A stretch of 64,000 nucleotides of DNA from Bacteroidaceae bacterium (lineage in GTDB: Bacteria; Bacteroidota; Bacteroidia; Bacteroidales; Bacteroidaceae): contig JAFQUE010000018.1 in the NCBI GenBank assembly GCA_017408685.1, positions 36,909 to 100,908 of the forward strand, given 5' to 3'. A program made the position numbers and the translations under genes. The notes under the pieces are model-generated. The model did not search any database, had not been told where the DNA came from, and worked only from the letters and a program-made list of their open reading frames with translations. Shown here piece by piece: positions 9,275 to 18,812 of this stretch; the first letter of the stretch is position 1; every line of letters begins with the position of its first letter.

Positions 9275-10558
9275 ATGATGACATACGAAGAGACTGTCAC
9301 ATATCTTTACAATTGCGCACCGCCCTTCCAGCAAGTTGGCGGTGCTGCTTACAAAGAGGGGCTTTCAACCACCATAGCACTCGACAACCATTTGGGCAAC
9401 CCGCACTGCAGGTTCCGCACAATACATGTAGCGGGCACCAACGGTAAAGGTTCCACCTCGCACACCATTGCTGCAATACTGCAGGAGAGCGGTTACAAGG
9501 TAGGACTTTACACATCGCCTCACCTCATTGATTTCCGCGAAAGAATGAGAGTGAACGGCATTGTTGCGCCCAAGGAATATGTAGTGGAGTTTGTAGAGAG
9601 ACACAGGGAGTTCTTCGAACCGCTGAACCCATCGTTCTTTGAACTGACGACTGCAATGGCATTCAATTACTTTGCCGAACAGGAAGTTGACATTGCAGTA
9701 GTGGAAGTGGGCCTTGGAGGGCGCTTGGACTGTACAAACATAATAACTCCGAAACTCTGTATTATAACAAACATAAGTCCTGACCACACGCAATTCTTAG
9801 GCAACACCTTGGAGGAGATTGCGACAGAGAAGGCCGGCATAATAAAATGCGGGATACCGGTGGTAATCGGGGAAACAACAGAGGCAACTGAAAAGGTGTT
9901 CCGCACAAAGGCAAATGAAGTCGGGGCTCCAATAATTTTTACCGAAGACGAAGAACCGCTTATCAGCGCCACACCCAAGGGAAGCGGGTTTGAGTATAGC
10001 ACAAAGAACCACGGCATAATCAACGGAGAATTAGGCGGTTATTGCCAAGAAAAGAACGCCGCAACCATTCTTACGGCAATTGAAAGACTAAAGCAAGATG
10101 GCTACAACATAACCGAGGATTCAATACGAAAAGGTTTTACAAGCGTAACAAAACTGACCGGCCTGATGGGGCGTTGGCAAACCATTGGAGAGAGACCGCG
10201 GACCGTATGCGACGCAGGACACAACATCGGCGGCATTGAGTACATTGTAAAGCAATTGAAGGCACAGGAGTGCGATACGTTGCGCATTGTATTCGGAATG
10301 GTAAGTGACAAGGACATCACCTCCGTTTTGAAGATGTTGCCAAAGGAGGCAACATATTACTTTACCCAGGCAAGCATTAAACGCGCAATGCCGGCTGCAA
10401 AATTGCAAGAGAAAGCGGCAGCCTTTGGACTACAGGGCAGGCACTACCCTAACGTAAAGAGTGCATTATCGGCGGCAAAAACCGACAGTGCAGCAAATGA
10501 TTTCATATTCGTGGGAGGAAGTTGTTTCGTTGTGGCAGACCTGTTGGCAAACCCGTAA
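9275..10558 (+). CDS. folC: FolC, folylpolyglutamate/dihydrofolate synthase
   Basis: A 427-residue Mur-ligase-fold enzyme that adds glutamate to folates and, in many bacteria, also makes dihydrofolate from dihydropteroate. The ATP-binding loop is GTNGKGSTSHTI (about 53-64); the family motif GLGGRLDCTNII follows near 149-160, with the C-terminal domain containing CDAGHNIGGIEY. Length is normal for the bifunctional enzyme. It is the last gene of the grpE-dnaJ-folC run, with a rho-independent terminator at 10588-10623. Confidence 0.93.
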   Translation: MMTYEETVTYLYNCAPPFQQVGGAAYKEGLSTTIALDNHLGNPHCRFRTIHVAGTNGKGSTSHTIAAILQESGYKVGLYTSPHLIDFRERMRVNGIVAPKEYVVEFVERHREFFEPLNPSFFELTTAMAFNYFAEQEVDIAVVEVGLGGRLDCTNIITPKLCIITNISPDHTQFLGNTLEEIATEKAGIIKCGIPVVIGETTEATEKVFRTKANEVGAPIIFTEDEEPLISATPKGSGFEYSTKNHGIINGELGGYCQEKNAATILTAIERLKQDGYNITEDSIRKGFTSVTKLTGLMGRWQTIGERPRTVCDAGHNIGGIEYIVKQLKAQECDTLRIVFGMVSDKDITSVLKMLPKEATYYFTQASIKRAMPAAKLQEKAAAFGLQGRHYPNVKSALSAAKTDSAANDFIFVGGSCFVVADLLANP

Positions 10559-10587
10559 CAACATCCATAATACCTCCATTCCAACAC

Positions 10588-10623
10588 AAAAGCGCAAAGC
10601 GGCATACGCCATTTTGCGCTTTT
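10588..10623 (+). terminator. Terminator after folC
   Basis: Arms AAAAGCGCAAA (10588-10598) and TTTTGCGCTTTT (10612-10623) with a short inner GGC/GCC pairing, the right arm carrying U runs. It separates folC from the galactose operon. In the bases that follow, TTCCTTTG near 10642 is a possible imperfect -7 box for galM. Confidence 0.7.
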
Positions 10624-10706
10624 GCTAATTTTTATTTACGATTTCCTTTGCGGGAAATCTTTTTTTTATTTTATTTGCGGAAGAATAGTTACTAACTACC
10701 AGAAAT

Positions 10707-11792
10707 ATGAATTGTACAGAAAACAACCTTTCAGAATTGAAGGCCGCCGACTTCAAGAAGAGTATCGGCGGCAAGGAAACAGCGCTATTTATCCTGAAGA
10801 ACAAGGCAGGTAGCGAAGTTGCAATCACAAACTATGGAGGCGCAATCTGCAGCATTATGGTCCCGGACAAGAACGGCAACTATGCGAACGTAATTCAGGG
10901 ACACGACAGCATTGACAACCTCTTGAACAGCCCGGAACCATTCTTGAGCACACTCGTAGGACGTTACGGCAACCGTATATGCAAGGGCAAGTTCACCATT
11001 GACGGCAAAGAGTACAGCCTTGCCATAAACAACGGTCCCAACCACCTTCACGGCGGCCCCACAGGTTTCCATGCAAGAGTATGGGACGCAGAGCAGACCG
11101 ACTGCCGTACATTGAAACTCCACTATCTCTCGGCCGACATGGAAGAGGGTTTCCCCGGCAACCTTGACGTGACAGTCATCTACACATTCACCGACGAGAA
11201 CGAACTCAAAATCGATTATACAGCAACTACCGACAAGAAGACAATCGTAAACCTCACAAGCCACGGTTTCTTCTCTCTTTCGGGTATTGCAAACCCCACA
11301 GCGACAATAGACAATCTCATTTGCGAAATCAATGCGGACTTCTACGTACCCATTGACGACACATCAGTGCCTTACGGTTGCATTGCACCGGTAAAGGGCA
11401 CTGCTTTTGATTTTACCACACCTACAGAGGTTGGTGCACGCATTGACGCCGACGAAGAGCAGATAAAGCACGGCGCAGGTTATGACCACTGCTATGTGCT
11501 CAACAAAAGGGAAGTTGGCGAACTCAGTTTCGCAGCAAAGGTAACAGAGCCTGTCAGCGGCCGCACAATGGAGGTATACACAACCGAACCGGGCGTTCAG
11601 GTATACACATCGAACTGGCACAGCGGTTTTGCCGGCGCGCACGGAGCCACATTCCCCAAGCGCAGCGCAATCTGTTTCGAGGCACAGCATTTCCCCGACT
11701 CGCCTAACCGTGCACACTTCCCCAGCGTAGTATTGTGCCCCGGTGAAACTTACAGACAGGTTACCGTATATAAATTCGGAGTTGAGAAATAA
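10707..11792 (+). CDS. galM: Aldose 1-epimerase (mutarotase), GalM
   Basis: A 361-residue enzyme that interconverts alpha and beta anomers of galactose or glucose, giving galactokinase its alpha-galactose. Visible family motifs: GRYGNRI (about 91-97), NHLHGG with the first active His, NLTSHGFFSLSG with the second His, and the Glu-containing CFEAQHFPDSPN near the C-terminus. There is no signal peptide, so the enzyme is cytoplasmic, unlike some Bacteroides mutarotases. It is followed by the sugar transporter (40-base gap) and galK, a classic galactose-use operon. Confidence 0.93.
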   Translation: MNCTENNLSELKAADFKKSIGGKETALFILKNKAGSEVAITNYGGAICSIMVPDKNGNYANVIQGHDSIDNLLNSPEPFLSTLVGRYGNRICKGKFTIDGKEYSLAINNGPNHLHGGPTGFHARVWDAEQTDCRTLKLHYLSADMEEGFPGNLDVTVIYTFTDENELKIDYTATTDKKTIVNLTSHGFFSLSGIANPTATIDNLICEINADFYVPIDDTSVPYGCIAPVKGTAFDFTTPTEVGARIDADEEQIKHGAGYDHCYVLNKREVGELSFAAKVTEPVSGRTMEVYTTEPGVQVYTSNWHSGFAGAHGATFPKRSAICFEAQHFPDSPNRAHFPSVVLCPGETYRQVTVYKFGVEK

Positions 11793-11831
11793 AACCAAAA
11801 CAATTCATAACAAACTAAAATTTAAACAATC

Positions 11832-13097
11832 ATGAGTAATCAAAAGAAACAATGGGGAGCCATCATAGTAATGATTGCGCTCTTCGCAATGATTGCCTTT
11901 GTGACAAACTTGTGTACACCTATGGCAACCATCATCAAGAACCAGGGACCAATCTCTAACGTGCTTGCACAGATTGGTAACTATGGTAACTTCATCGCAT
12001 ATCTTGTAATGGGTATTCCTGCAGGTATGCTCATTGCAAAGTACGGTTACAAAAAGACAGCCCTCATAGGCCTTGCAGTGGGTGCAACAGGTATCATCAT
12101 CCAGTGGGTCAGCGGTCTTCTCGATGTTGAGCAGAACCTGGGTTTGGTGTTTGCAGTTTACCTTGTAGGTGCTTTCATCGCAGGTCTTTGCATGTGTATC
12201 CTCAACTGCGTTGTAAACCCAATGCTTAACCTCCTGGGCGGTGGCGGCAACAGCGGCAACCAGCTTATACAGATTGGTGGCGTGTTCAACTCTTCTGCTG
12301 CTGTAGCATGCTACATCCTCATGGGTGCGCTCATTTCCGACGCTACCAAGGCAAAGATTGCCGACGCTACACCGGCCCTCATGATTGCTCTTGCAATCTT
12401 TGTGGTTGCATTCATCGTAATCCTCTTCACAAAGATTGAGGAACCCGAGCAGGCACCTGTTCAGATAAGCCTCGTAAAGGGCGCCATGAAACACCGTCAC
12501 TTCGCACTCGGTGCTTTGGCAATATTCCTTTACATGGGTATTGAGGTTGGTGTTCCCAACGCTGTACAGCAGATGTTGACATCAGCACCCTACTCAATCC
12601 CCGCCGGTACTGTAGGTATGATTGTTGCCGTTTACTGGTTCATGATGCTCATAGGCCGTTTCGTAGGTGCAAGTATCGGCAGCAAGGTTTCAAGCCGCGC
12701 AATGGTTACAACAGTTTCTGTAGCGACATTGGTACTTGTATTGTTCGGTATGTATGCTCCTGCAATCGACGTTCCGTTCCCGGGTGTTGACTGGGGTAAC
12801 CTCGAACTCATATGGCAGGACATCCCAATGGGTATCTTCTCATTCCTCCTTGTAGGTCTCTGCACATCTGTAATGTGGGGTGCGATCTTCAACATGGCAG
12901 TTGAAGGCCTTGGCAAATACACTGCAGTTGCTTCAGGTATCTTCATGACAATGGTATTCGGTTGTGCCGTAATGATGGGTATCCAGGGTTACGTGGCAGA
13001 CTTGACAGACTACATGACAAGTTTCTGGGTAATCGTATTCTGTGCAGCATACCTGCTGTTCTATGCTCTTGTAGGTTCAAAACCGGCAAAGAAGTAA
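11832..13097 (+). CDS. Glucose/galactose MFS transporter (FucP/GluP type)
   Basis: A 421-residue inner-membrane protein with about 12 hydrophobic segments, the first starting at residue 9 (WGAIIVMIALFAMIAFV). The start NLCTPMATIIK, the charged loop AKYGYKKTAL and the second-half pattern WFMMLIGRFVGASIGSK are typical of the sugar:proton symporters related to FucP and Brucella GluP. Its place between galM and galK argues for galactose and/or glucose uptake. Codon use is strongly biased (many GGT and GTA codons), in line with high expression. Confidence 0.92.
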   Translation: MSNQKKQWGAIIVMIALFAMIAFVTNLCTPMATIIKNQGPISNVLAQIGNYGNFIAYLVMGIPAGMLIAKYGYKKTALIGLAVGATGIIIQWVSGLLDVEQNLGLVFAVYLVGAFIAGLCMCILNCVVNPMLNLLGGGGNSGNQLIQIGGVFNSSAAVACYILMGALISDATKAKIADATPALMIALAIFVVAFIVILFTKIEEPEQAPVQISLVKGAMKHRHFALGALAIFLYMGIEVGVPNAVQQMLTSAPYSIPAGTVGMIVAVYWFMMLIGRFVGASIGSKVSSRAMVTTVSVATLVLVLFGMYAPAIDVPFPGVDWGNLELIWQDIPMGIFSFLLVGLCTSVMWGAIFNMAVEGLGKYTAVASGIFMTMVFGCAVMMGIQGYVADLTDYMTSFWVIVFCAAYLLFYALVGSKPAKK

Positions 13098-13147
13098 TCT
13101 TTTAGACCTTATATAATATTTGTTCAACTACTAAATATTTTACAACT

Positions 13148-14302
13148 ATGGATATAGAATTTGTAAGAAGCCGTTTTATCAAGCACTTCGATGGTACAAC
13201 AGGAAGCATATACGCTTCTCCGGGCCGTATCAACCTCATTGGCGAGCACACTGACTACAACAATGGTTTTGTATTCCCCGGCGCTGTAGACAAGGGTATC
13301 ATGGCCGAAATCAAACCTAACGGTACAGACAAGGTTTGCGCTTACTCTATTGACGAGAAGGACTATGTTGAGTTCGGTTTGAAGGAGGAGGATGCTCCAC
13401 GCGCTTCTTGGGCAAAATATATCTTCGGCGTATGCCGCGAGATGATTAAGCGTGGCGTTGACGTTAAGGGTTTCAACACTGCTTTTGCAGGTGATGTTCC
13501 TCTTGGCGCAGGCATGTCTTCATCGGCAGCACTTGAGAGCACATTCGCATACGCTCTCAACGACCTGTTCGGTGACAACAAGATTGACAAGTTCGAACTT
13601 GCAAAGGTGGGTCAGGCTACAGAGCACAACTATGTTGGTGTCAACTGCGGTATCATGGACCAGTTCGCAAGCGTATTCGGCAAGGCTGGCAGCCTTATCC
13701 GTCTCGACTGCCGCTCTTTGGAGTACCAGTACTTCCCATTCAAACCACAGGGTTACAAACTCGTTCTCTTGAACACATGCGTTAAGCACGAGTTGGTAGG
13801 TTCACCCTACAACGAGCGCCGTTTGAGTTGCGAGCGCGTTGCCGAGGTAATCAAGGCAAAGCACCCCGAGGTTGAGTCATTGCGCGACGCAAACTTTGAT
13901 ATGCTCGAGGAGGTTAAGGCAGAGTTGAAACCGGAAGATTACAACCGTGCAAAGTATGTTATCGGTGAGGTTGTACGCGTACTCGATGTATGCGACGCTC
14001 TTGAGGCCGGCGACTACGAGACTGTAGGTAAGAAGATGTATGAGACACACTTCGGCTTGAGCAAGGATTATGAGGTAAGTTGCGAGGAACTTGACTTCCT
14101 TGTAGACGTTGCCATCGACTGCGGTGTTACCGGTTCACGTATGATGGGTGGCGGTTTCGGCGGTTGCACAATCAACCTTGTAAAGGAGGAATTGTACGAA
14201 ATCTTCATTGCAGAGGCCGAGAAGCGTTACAACGAGAAGTACGGCAAGGCACCAAAGGTGTACAACGTAGTTATCGGCGACGGTTCACGCAAAATCTGCT
14301 AA
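13148..14302 (+). CDS. galK: Galactokinase
   Basis: A 384-residue GHMP-family kinase that phosphorylates galactose at C1, the first committed step of the Leloir pathway. Motif 1 GRINLIGEHTDYNNG (about 27-41) binds galactose, motif 2 VPLGAGMSSSAALE (about 117-130) binds ATP, and motif 3 MMGGGFGGCTINLV (about 332-345) is intact. CGIMDQFASVFG carries the catalytic Asp. Last gene of the galM-transporter-galK operon; galT and galE are absent, so UDP-galactose must be made by enzymes encoded elsewhere. A strong terminator follows at 14325. Confidence 0.97.
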   Translation: MDIEFVRSRFIKHFDGTTGSIYASPGRINLIGEHTDYNNGFVFPGAVDKGIMAEIKPNGTDKVCAYSIDEKDYVEFGLKEEDAPRASWAKYIFGVCREMIKRGVDVKGFNTAFAGDVPLGAGMSSSAALESTFAYALNDLFGDNKIDKFELAKVGQATEHNYVGVNCGIMDQFASVFGKAGSLIRLDCRSLEYQYFPFKPQGYKLVLLNTCVKHELVGSPYNERRLSCERVAEVIKAKHPEVESLRDANFDMLEEVKAELKPEDYNRAKYVIGEVVRVLDVCDALEAGDYETVGKKMYETHFGLSKDYEVSCEELDFLVDVAIDCGVTGSRMMGGGFGGCTINLVKEELYEIFIAEAEKRYNEKYGKAPKVYNVVIGDGSRKIC

Positions 14303-14324
14303 CCCAACCATAACCATTCATATT

Positions 14325-14358
14325 GAGGCGATACCGCGGTATCGCCTCAATTGTTTTT
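14325..14358 (+). terminator. Terminator of the galactose operon
   Basis: Perfect 24-base dyad GAGGCGATACCG/CGGTATCGCCTC (14325-14348) followed by a U-rich tail ending in five T. Confidence 0.85.
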
Positions 14359-14476
14359 ATCATAGGACAACTCAACTGCAGGAATATTTGATATAGAACA
14401 ATCATAGATAGCGGAATTGTTTTCAGCATTTACCTTTTTTAACATTATTATTTGCTTTTTAATAAAAAATAAGTAA

Positions 14477-14484
14477 TATTTTTG
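14477..14484 (+). promoter_or_regulatory. -7 box for lipoprotein gene
   Basis: TATTTTTG, an exact TAnnTTTG match, with TTTG about 22 bases upstream as a possible -33 element. It sits 25 bases before the ATG at 14509. Confidence 0.5.
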
Positions 14485-14508
14485 TAAAAACCTTAAATAA
14501 CAAATACT

Positions 14509-14982
14509 ATGAAAAACTTATTCAAACTATTCGCAGTGGCAGTAGTAGTTCTGTCATTCGCAAGTTGTGCAACTTATCAGAAGCAGGCTCCAATTATGGG
14601 TATCAACAGCAACACAGTTAATACTTATGTCAAGGCTGACCTCGATTACAAGAATGCAAAGAAAGTTGAGGGCAAGATTGAGAGCAAGAAACTCTTCGGT
14701 TTCATCAACCTCAATTTCAACGGCGACAAGACTCTTAAGAGCACAAACCGTTATCGCAACCTTACAAAGACAGAGGCACAGGCTTTGTATCGTGCAAAGG
14801 AGTTGAATAACGTTGACATCATCCTTGAGCCAGAGTTCGAAAGAGAGACTCACAGTTGGTTCTTCGGTGCATACAAGAAAGAAGTTGTAATTGTCAAGGG
14901 TTGGGGTATCAACATCAAAGGTATTAAAGAAGATACAATGATGAACCCACACATGCCGGTAGGTGGTGGCCTTTTCAACTAA
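14509..14982 (+). CDS. Small lipoprotein of unknown function
   Basis: A 157-residue protein with a lipoprotein signal: basic start MKNLFKLF, hydrophobic core and lipobox SFASC with the lipidated Cys at residue 20, giving a membrane-anchored periplasmic or surface protein. The mature part has regular strands (VNTYVKADLDYKNAKKVEGK) and a helix rich in Ala, Lys and Glu (LTKTEAQALYRAKELNNVDI), and ends PVGGGLFN. I do not recognise the family. It has its own promoter; a 13-bp inverted repeat lies between it and the next gene. Confidence 0.8.
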   Translation: MKNLFKLFAVAVVVLSFASCATYQKQAPIMGINSNTVNTYVKADLDYKNAKKVEGKIESKKLFGFINLNFNGDKTLKSTNRYRNLTKTEAQALYRAKELNNVDIILEPEFERETHSWFFGAYKKEVVIVKGWGINIKGIKEDTMMNPHMPVGGGLFN

Positions 14983-15016
14983 TAGGAATTAGAGAGAGTA
15001 TCTCATAAATAAATGT

Positions 15017-15063
15017 AATCTTACTCAAGGCTACGGAAACAATTCGTATTCTTGAGTAAGATT
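15017..15063 (+). terminator. Inverted repeat, possible terminator or attenuator
   Basis: Perfect 13-bp arms AATCTTACTCAAG (15017-15029) and CTTGAGTAAGATT (15051-15063) with a 21-base loop, between the lipoprotein stop and the next ATG at 15079. The bases after it are AT-rich but hold no long U run, so it may be a weak terminator or a leader hairpin that ends 15 bases before the start codon. Confidence 0.5.
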
Positions 15064-15078
15064 ATTAATAAGATTGAC

Positions 15079-15720
15079 ATGACAAGATTAATCAAGACAA
15101 CAGTACTGTGTGCCATCATGGCACTCGTTTCCCAGTTTGCACAGGCACAGTCGCCGCTGGATGGCATTTTCAAGGCTTCAGAACGTGCTCAAAAAGCAGA
15201 AGAAGCAAGGGGCAAATACAAAGTAGAAGCAAACAAGAGCATAACCATGACAAAAGTCTTTGACGGACTTAACATGGACGCGAAGAAAGGTTTGGAGGTA
15301 GCCAGCCAGTATATTGAGGAAGCATACCAATTGTGTCGTTTCTCAATTGATGTCGTTAACGATGAGAAGAACTTCGTGATAGCCAAGGGTACATTTGAAA
15401 ACTTTGAGACATATTCATTCATACCTCACGAGTACATCTTCAATGCTCCAATAACAATACGTTTTGACGCAAAGGAAGGGCGCCTGCGCATGATGGCAAT
15501 ACTTACCACATATGAAGGCACACGCATGATGCACAATGACTATAGTCCATTCAGCGAAAACATATCAGAACTCCCGCCTGTAAACGAGAACAGCACAGAG
15601 AAGAAAAAGATGTATACTAAAGTATTCGTAACACTCTTCAATAAAGTTCAGGAACTGTTCGATGAGGCAGAAGCATTCATACAAAGTCATAACGGAATAG
15701 AGGTTGACGAAGATTGGTAA
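15079..15720 (+). CDS. Secreted protein of unknown function
   Basis: A 213-residue protein starting MTRLIKTTVLCAIMALVSQ with signal peptide cleavage likely after FAQAQ. I chose ATG 15079; the frame extends to a TTG at 15052, which lies in the hairpin arm and would spoil the signal peptide. The mature part has a stretch (about 50-155) of alternating strands with KNFVIAKGTFENFE and INAPITIRFDAKEGRLRMM-like segments that resembles the small DUF4468-type domain of Bacteroidetes secreted proteins; this is a weak, by-eye similarity. A C-terminal helix is acidic (ELFDEAEAFIQSHNG). Confidence 0.75.
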   Translation: MTRLIKTTVLCAIMALVSQFAQAQSPLDGIFKASERAQKAEEARGKYKVEANKSITMTKVFDGLNMDAKKGLEVASQYIEEAYQLCRFSIDVVNDEKNFVIAKGTFENFETYSFIPHEYIFNAPITIRFDAKEGRLRMMAILTTYEGTRMMHNDYSPFSENISELPPVNENSTEKKKMYTKVFVTLFNKVQELFDEAEAFIQSHNGIEVDEDW

Positions 15721-15788
15721 ACAGAATATGGACGCCACAAAAATGTAACGTTCAGTTTTATTAATTACACTCATTAAATTAAAACAAC

Positions 15789-16580
15789 ATGAAAAAGATT
15801 ATTTTATCAGCAATTACATTCTGCCTCTTTGCTTTTGGTACAGCAAATGCACAATCAGAGCAAACAGAGGCATATTTTGGTGCAGAGCAAGGCAGTTTTG
15901 CAATTACTGTTGGTGCAGACCCTGTAATCAACTTTGTTGGAAACATGTTCAACGGTACTGAGGACAACAGTCTTTCAGGACTTGGTGGCAGACTTGAAGG
16001 AAAGTATTACTTGAGCAACGCGTTCTCGGTAAAGGCCGGAGTTCGTTTCAATAACTCCAAGACAAAAAGATTTACCTATAATCCGGATGATAAGGACAAC
16101 AAAGAGGTCATCAATGAAAGGACACAAGGCAGCAGAGAATTTGACATCAATTTAGGTCTTCAGTACAACTTCCGCGCAGGCAAGCGTATGCAACCGTTTA
16201 TTGGCGCAGATATCTTTTATGGTAGAATAAATTCCAACTTTGATATTGACGAAGACTTCAACGCCACATGGGAAGAAATGGGATATGAAGTCAATCAATT
16301 TGACGAATATACTAAAACATCAACACCGACAAATGCTTTTGGTTTCTTTGCGAACATAGGTATTGAATACTTCATAGGCAAGAAAGTCTCAATAAGCGCA
16401 GCATTTGACCTTGGCGTATATGTTTACAACAAAAAACAGATTTCAGAGTTTAAGACAGAAAGCGACGAGTACACCGGTGAGGAAATTGACGCTAAAAACT
16501 ATAGTATGAAGACAAGCAAGACTACACGCTTCGGTACAGGTTTGATGAACGGCAATATCGCATTCAATTTCTACTTCTAA
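15789..16580 (+). CDS. Outer-membrane beta-barrel protein
   Basis: A 263-residue protein with signal peptide MKKIILSAITFCLFAFGTANAQ. The mature region shows repeated amphipathic strands with turns rich in Asn, Asp and Gly (GRLEGKYYLSNAFSVKAGVRF, REFDINLGLQYNFRAGKRM, GFFANIGIEYFIGKKVSIS) and a final strand ending AFNFYF, the aromatic C-terminus recognised by the Bam machinery. Ligand unknown. It ends at a long bidirectional terminator shared with tex. Confidence 0.8.
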   Translation: MKKIILSAITFCLFAFGTANAQSEQTEAYFGAEQGSFAITVGADPVINFVGNMFNGTEDNSLSGLGGRLEGKYYLSNAFSVKAGVRFNNSKTKRFTYNPDDKDNKEVINERTQGSREFDINLGLQYNFRAGKRMQPFIGADIFYGRINSNFDIDEDFNATWEEMGYEVNQFDEYTKTSTPTNAFGFFANIGIEYFIGKKVSISAAFDLGVYVYNKKQISEFKTESDEYTGEEIDAKNYSMKTSKTTRFGTGLMNGNIAFNFYF

Positions 16581-16594
16581 TCACAGACAACAGC

Positions 16595-16638
16595 GTAAAC
16601 AAAACAGTAGCCATGACCATGGCTACTGTTTTGTTTAC
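16595..16638. terminator. Bidirectional terminator, perfect dyad
   Basis: Arms of 21 bases (16595-16615 and 16618-16638) match perfectly; the core AGTAGCCATG/CATGGCTACT is flanked by A-rich and T-rich sides, so it can stop the barrel gene from the left and tex from the right. Confidence 0.85.
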
Positions 16639-16664
16639 ACAATTACTTAAAAATCTGCAATATT

Positions 16665-18776
16665 CTATACGGACCTCATTGAAAGCGAAATTCTCCTTCT
16701 TTTCAAGTCTACCTCAACAACCTTCACCATTACCTGTTGCCCAAGTCTGACGACATCGTTTGGAGATGACACATACTTGTCGGCAAGTTGGGAAATATGG
16801 ACCAAGCCATCCTGATGGACACCGATATTCACAAATGCGCCGAAGGCTGTGATGTTGGATACAAGACCTGGGAGAACCATGCCAATGTGCAGGTCTTCAA
16901 TCCCATGGACATTCGGGTCAAAGGAGAATGCCCTTGCCTGCTCACGGGGGTCAAGACCGCGTTTGTTGAGTGAATCCATAATATCGGTAAGAGTGGGCAT
17001 TCCCACTTTGTCGGTAACATAATTGGCAAGGGTAACTTTCTTGCGAAGTTCGGCGTTAGAGATGAACTCTTCAAGAGAAACAGCGGAATCCTTGGCCATT
17101 TTCACAACAATATTATAGGATTCGGGGTGCACCGCCGTGTTGTCGAGCGGTTCATCACCACCAACGACACGCAAAAAGCCTGCAGCCTGTTCAAAGGCCT
17201 TGCTACCAAGACGTGGCACTTTAAGAAGTTCCTTACGGGTCCGGAAATCGCCATTGGCGGCGCGAAATTTAACAATATTCTCGGCCAGAGAAGGACCAAG
17301 ACCCGATATGTGGGTCAGTATCTGCTTGGTGGCAGTATTAAGGTTCACACCAACCCTGTTCACACAACTCTCCACAACGACATCGAGCCGTTCCTTCAGT
17401 TTACCCTGGTCAACGCTATGCTGGTACTGTCCCACCCCTATCGAGCGCGGCTCAATCTTCACGAGTTCCGACAAAGGGTCAATGAGACGACGACCTATTG
17501 AGACAGCCCCGCGCACAGTAACATCCTCATCGGGGAACTCCTCGCGGGCAACGGCCGAAGCGGAATAGACCGAAGCACCGTCTTCGTTTACAGAGAAGAT
17601 GTCGGCAGCAAGACCAAGATTGCGCACAAAATCTTCGGTCTCTCGCCCTGCCGTACCGTTACCTATGGCAAAAGCCTCAATGGCATAATCTTTGACCAAA
17701 GAAGTTATTATATGTGCAGCGCCTTCGCGGTCGTTCTGCGGGGGGTGAGGATAGATTACTGTGTGACGTACAAGATTTCCTTGTGAATCGAGAACTACCA
17801 CCTTGCAGCCGGTGCGGAAACCGGGGTCAATGGCAAGTACCCTCTTCTGCCCTAACGGCGATGACATGAGAAGTTGACGCAGGTTCTCGGCAAAAACAGC
17901 GATTGCTTCATCATCGGCCTTCTCTTTAGCGGCATTACGTGTCTCATTCTCTATTGAAGGCGCAAGAAGACGTTTGTAACCGTCGGCAATGGCAAGTTCC
18001 ATATATTCACGCGCGGGAGAGAAACGCTTGACAAGGCGGCGGTTGAGCTGCGATATTGCCTCCTCGGCGTCAACAGTGACCGAGACACGCAAATACCCCT
18101 CGTCCTCGCCGCGCATTATGGCAAGCAGGCGGTGCGATGATATACGGGAAATACTCTCCTGCCATTCATAATAGTCGGAATATTTTATTCCATCACCCTC
18201 CTTGCCTTTGATTACCTTTGATACAAGCAACCCATGGCGTGAAAAGAGACGCCTTACGACATTGCGGGCACCTTCGTCCTCGGAAACACGCTCGGCAATG
18301 ATGTCGCATGCACCTGCTACGGCGTCATCGGCAGTGGGAACATCGGCACAAACAAAACCACGGGCCCTACCCTTGACGTCGTTGCACTGCTGTTGCATGA
18401 TTAGGTCGGCTAACGGTTCAAGACCACGTTCGCGTGCTATGGTAGCACGTGTGCGGCGCTTGGGCCTGTATGGCAGATATATATCCTCAAGTTCAAGCGA
18501 ATCGTAACAGTCGTCAATGCGTTTCTTGAGTTCAGGAGTAAGTTTTCCTTGCTGCTCTATGGTAACTATTATGGTTTCCTTGCGTTGCACGAGAGCCTTC
18601 ATTTTCTCATACACATCCTTTATGTTGCCTATTGCGACCTCATCCATTGAACCGGTGACCTCCTTACGGTAACGTGCAATGAACGGCACCGTAGCACCGC
18701 CCTCGAGCAAATCCACAGTGTTTCTTACCTTGTCGGCCTGAAGGCCCAACTGCTTTGATATAATATTTATGAGCAT
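16665..18776 (-). CDS. tex: Tex-family S1 RNA-binding transcription accessory protein
   Basis: A 703-residue cytoplasmic protein, somewhat short against the usual 720-780. Order of regions: N-terminal helical Tex domain with FIARYRKEVTG (about 33-43), the YqgF/RNase H-like fold starting LAIDPGFRTGCKVVVLD (about 321), helix-hairpin-helix repeats (VGVNLNTATKQILTHISGLG, about 490-510), and a C-terminal S1 domain (about 625-700: GLVSNITAFGAFVNIGVHQDG). Tex binds nucleic acid and is linked to transcription processes and stress survival. Single gene with a -7 box TATCTTCG at 18805-18812. Confidence 0.95.
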   Translation of the reverse strand: MLINIISKQLGLQADKVRNTVDLLEGGATVPFIARYRKEVTGSMDEVAIGNIKDVYEKMKALVQRKETIIVTIEQQGKLTPELKKRIDDCYDSLELEDIYLPYRPKRRTRATIARERGLEPLADLIMQQQCNDVKGRARGFVCADVPTADDAVAGACDIIAERVSEDEGARNVVRRLFSRHGLLVSKVIKGKEGDGIKYSDYYEWQESISRISSHRLLAIMRGEDEGYLRVSVTVDAEEAISQLNRRLVKRFSPAREYMELAIADGYKRLLAPSIENETRNAAKEKADDEAIAVFAENLRQLLMSSPLGQKRVLAIDPGFRTGCKVVVLDSQGNLVRHTVIYPHPPQNDREGAAHIITSLVKDYAIEAFAIGNGTAGRETEDFVRNLGLAADIFSVNEDGASVYSASAVAREEFPDEDVTVRGAVSIGRRLIDPLSELVKIEPRSIGVGQYQHSVDQGKLKERLDVVVESCVNRVGVNLNTATKQILTHISGLGPSLAENIVKFRAANGDFRTRKELLKVPRLGSKAFEQAAGFLRVVGGDEPLDNTAVHPESYNIVVKMAKDSAVSLEEFISNAELRKKVTLANYVTDKVGMPTLTDIMDSLNKRGLDPREQARAFSFDPNVHGIEDLHIGMVLPGLVSNITAFGAFVNIGVHQDGLVHISQLADKYVSSPNDVVRLGQQVMVKVVEVDLKRRRISLSMRSV

Positions 18777-18804
18777 AAACGTTGTTTAATTTGTTTTTGA
18801 CATA

Positions 18805-18812
18805 CGAAGATA
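18805..18812 (-). promoter_or_regulatory. -7 box for tex
   Basis: Reverse strand TATCTTCG, about 29 bases upstream of the tex ATG at 18776. Confidence 0.45.

Noticed and set aside
11805-12500. 231-codon reverse ORF opposite the MFS transporter gene
   Set aside because: Shadow frame caused by biased codons; repeated Cys/His/Asn composition is not that of a real protein.
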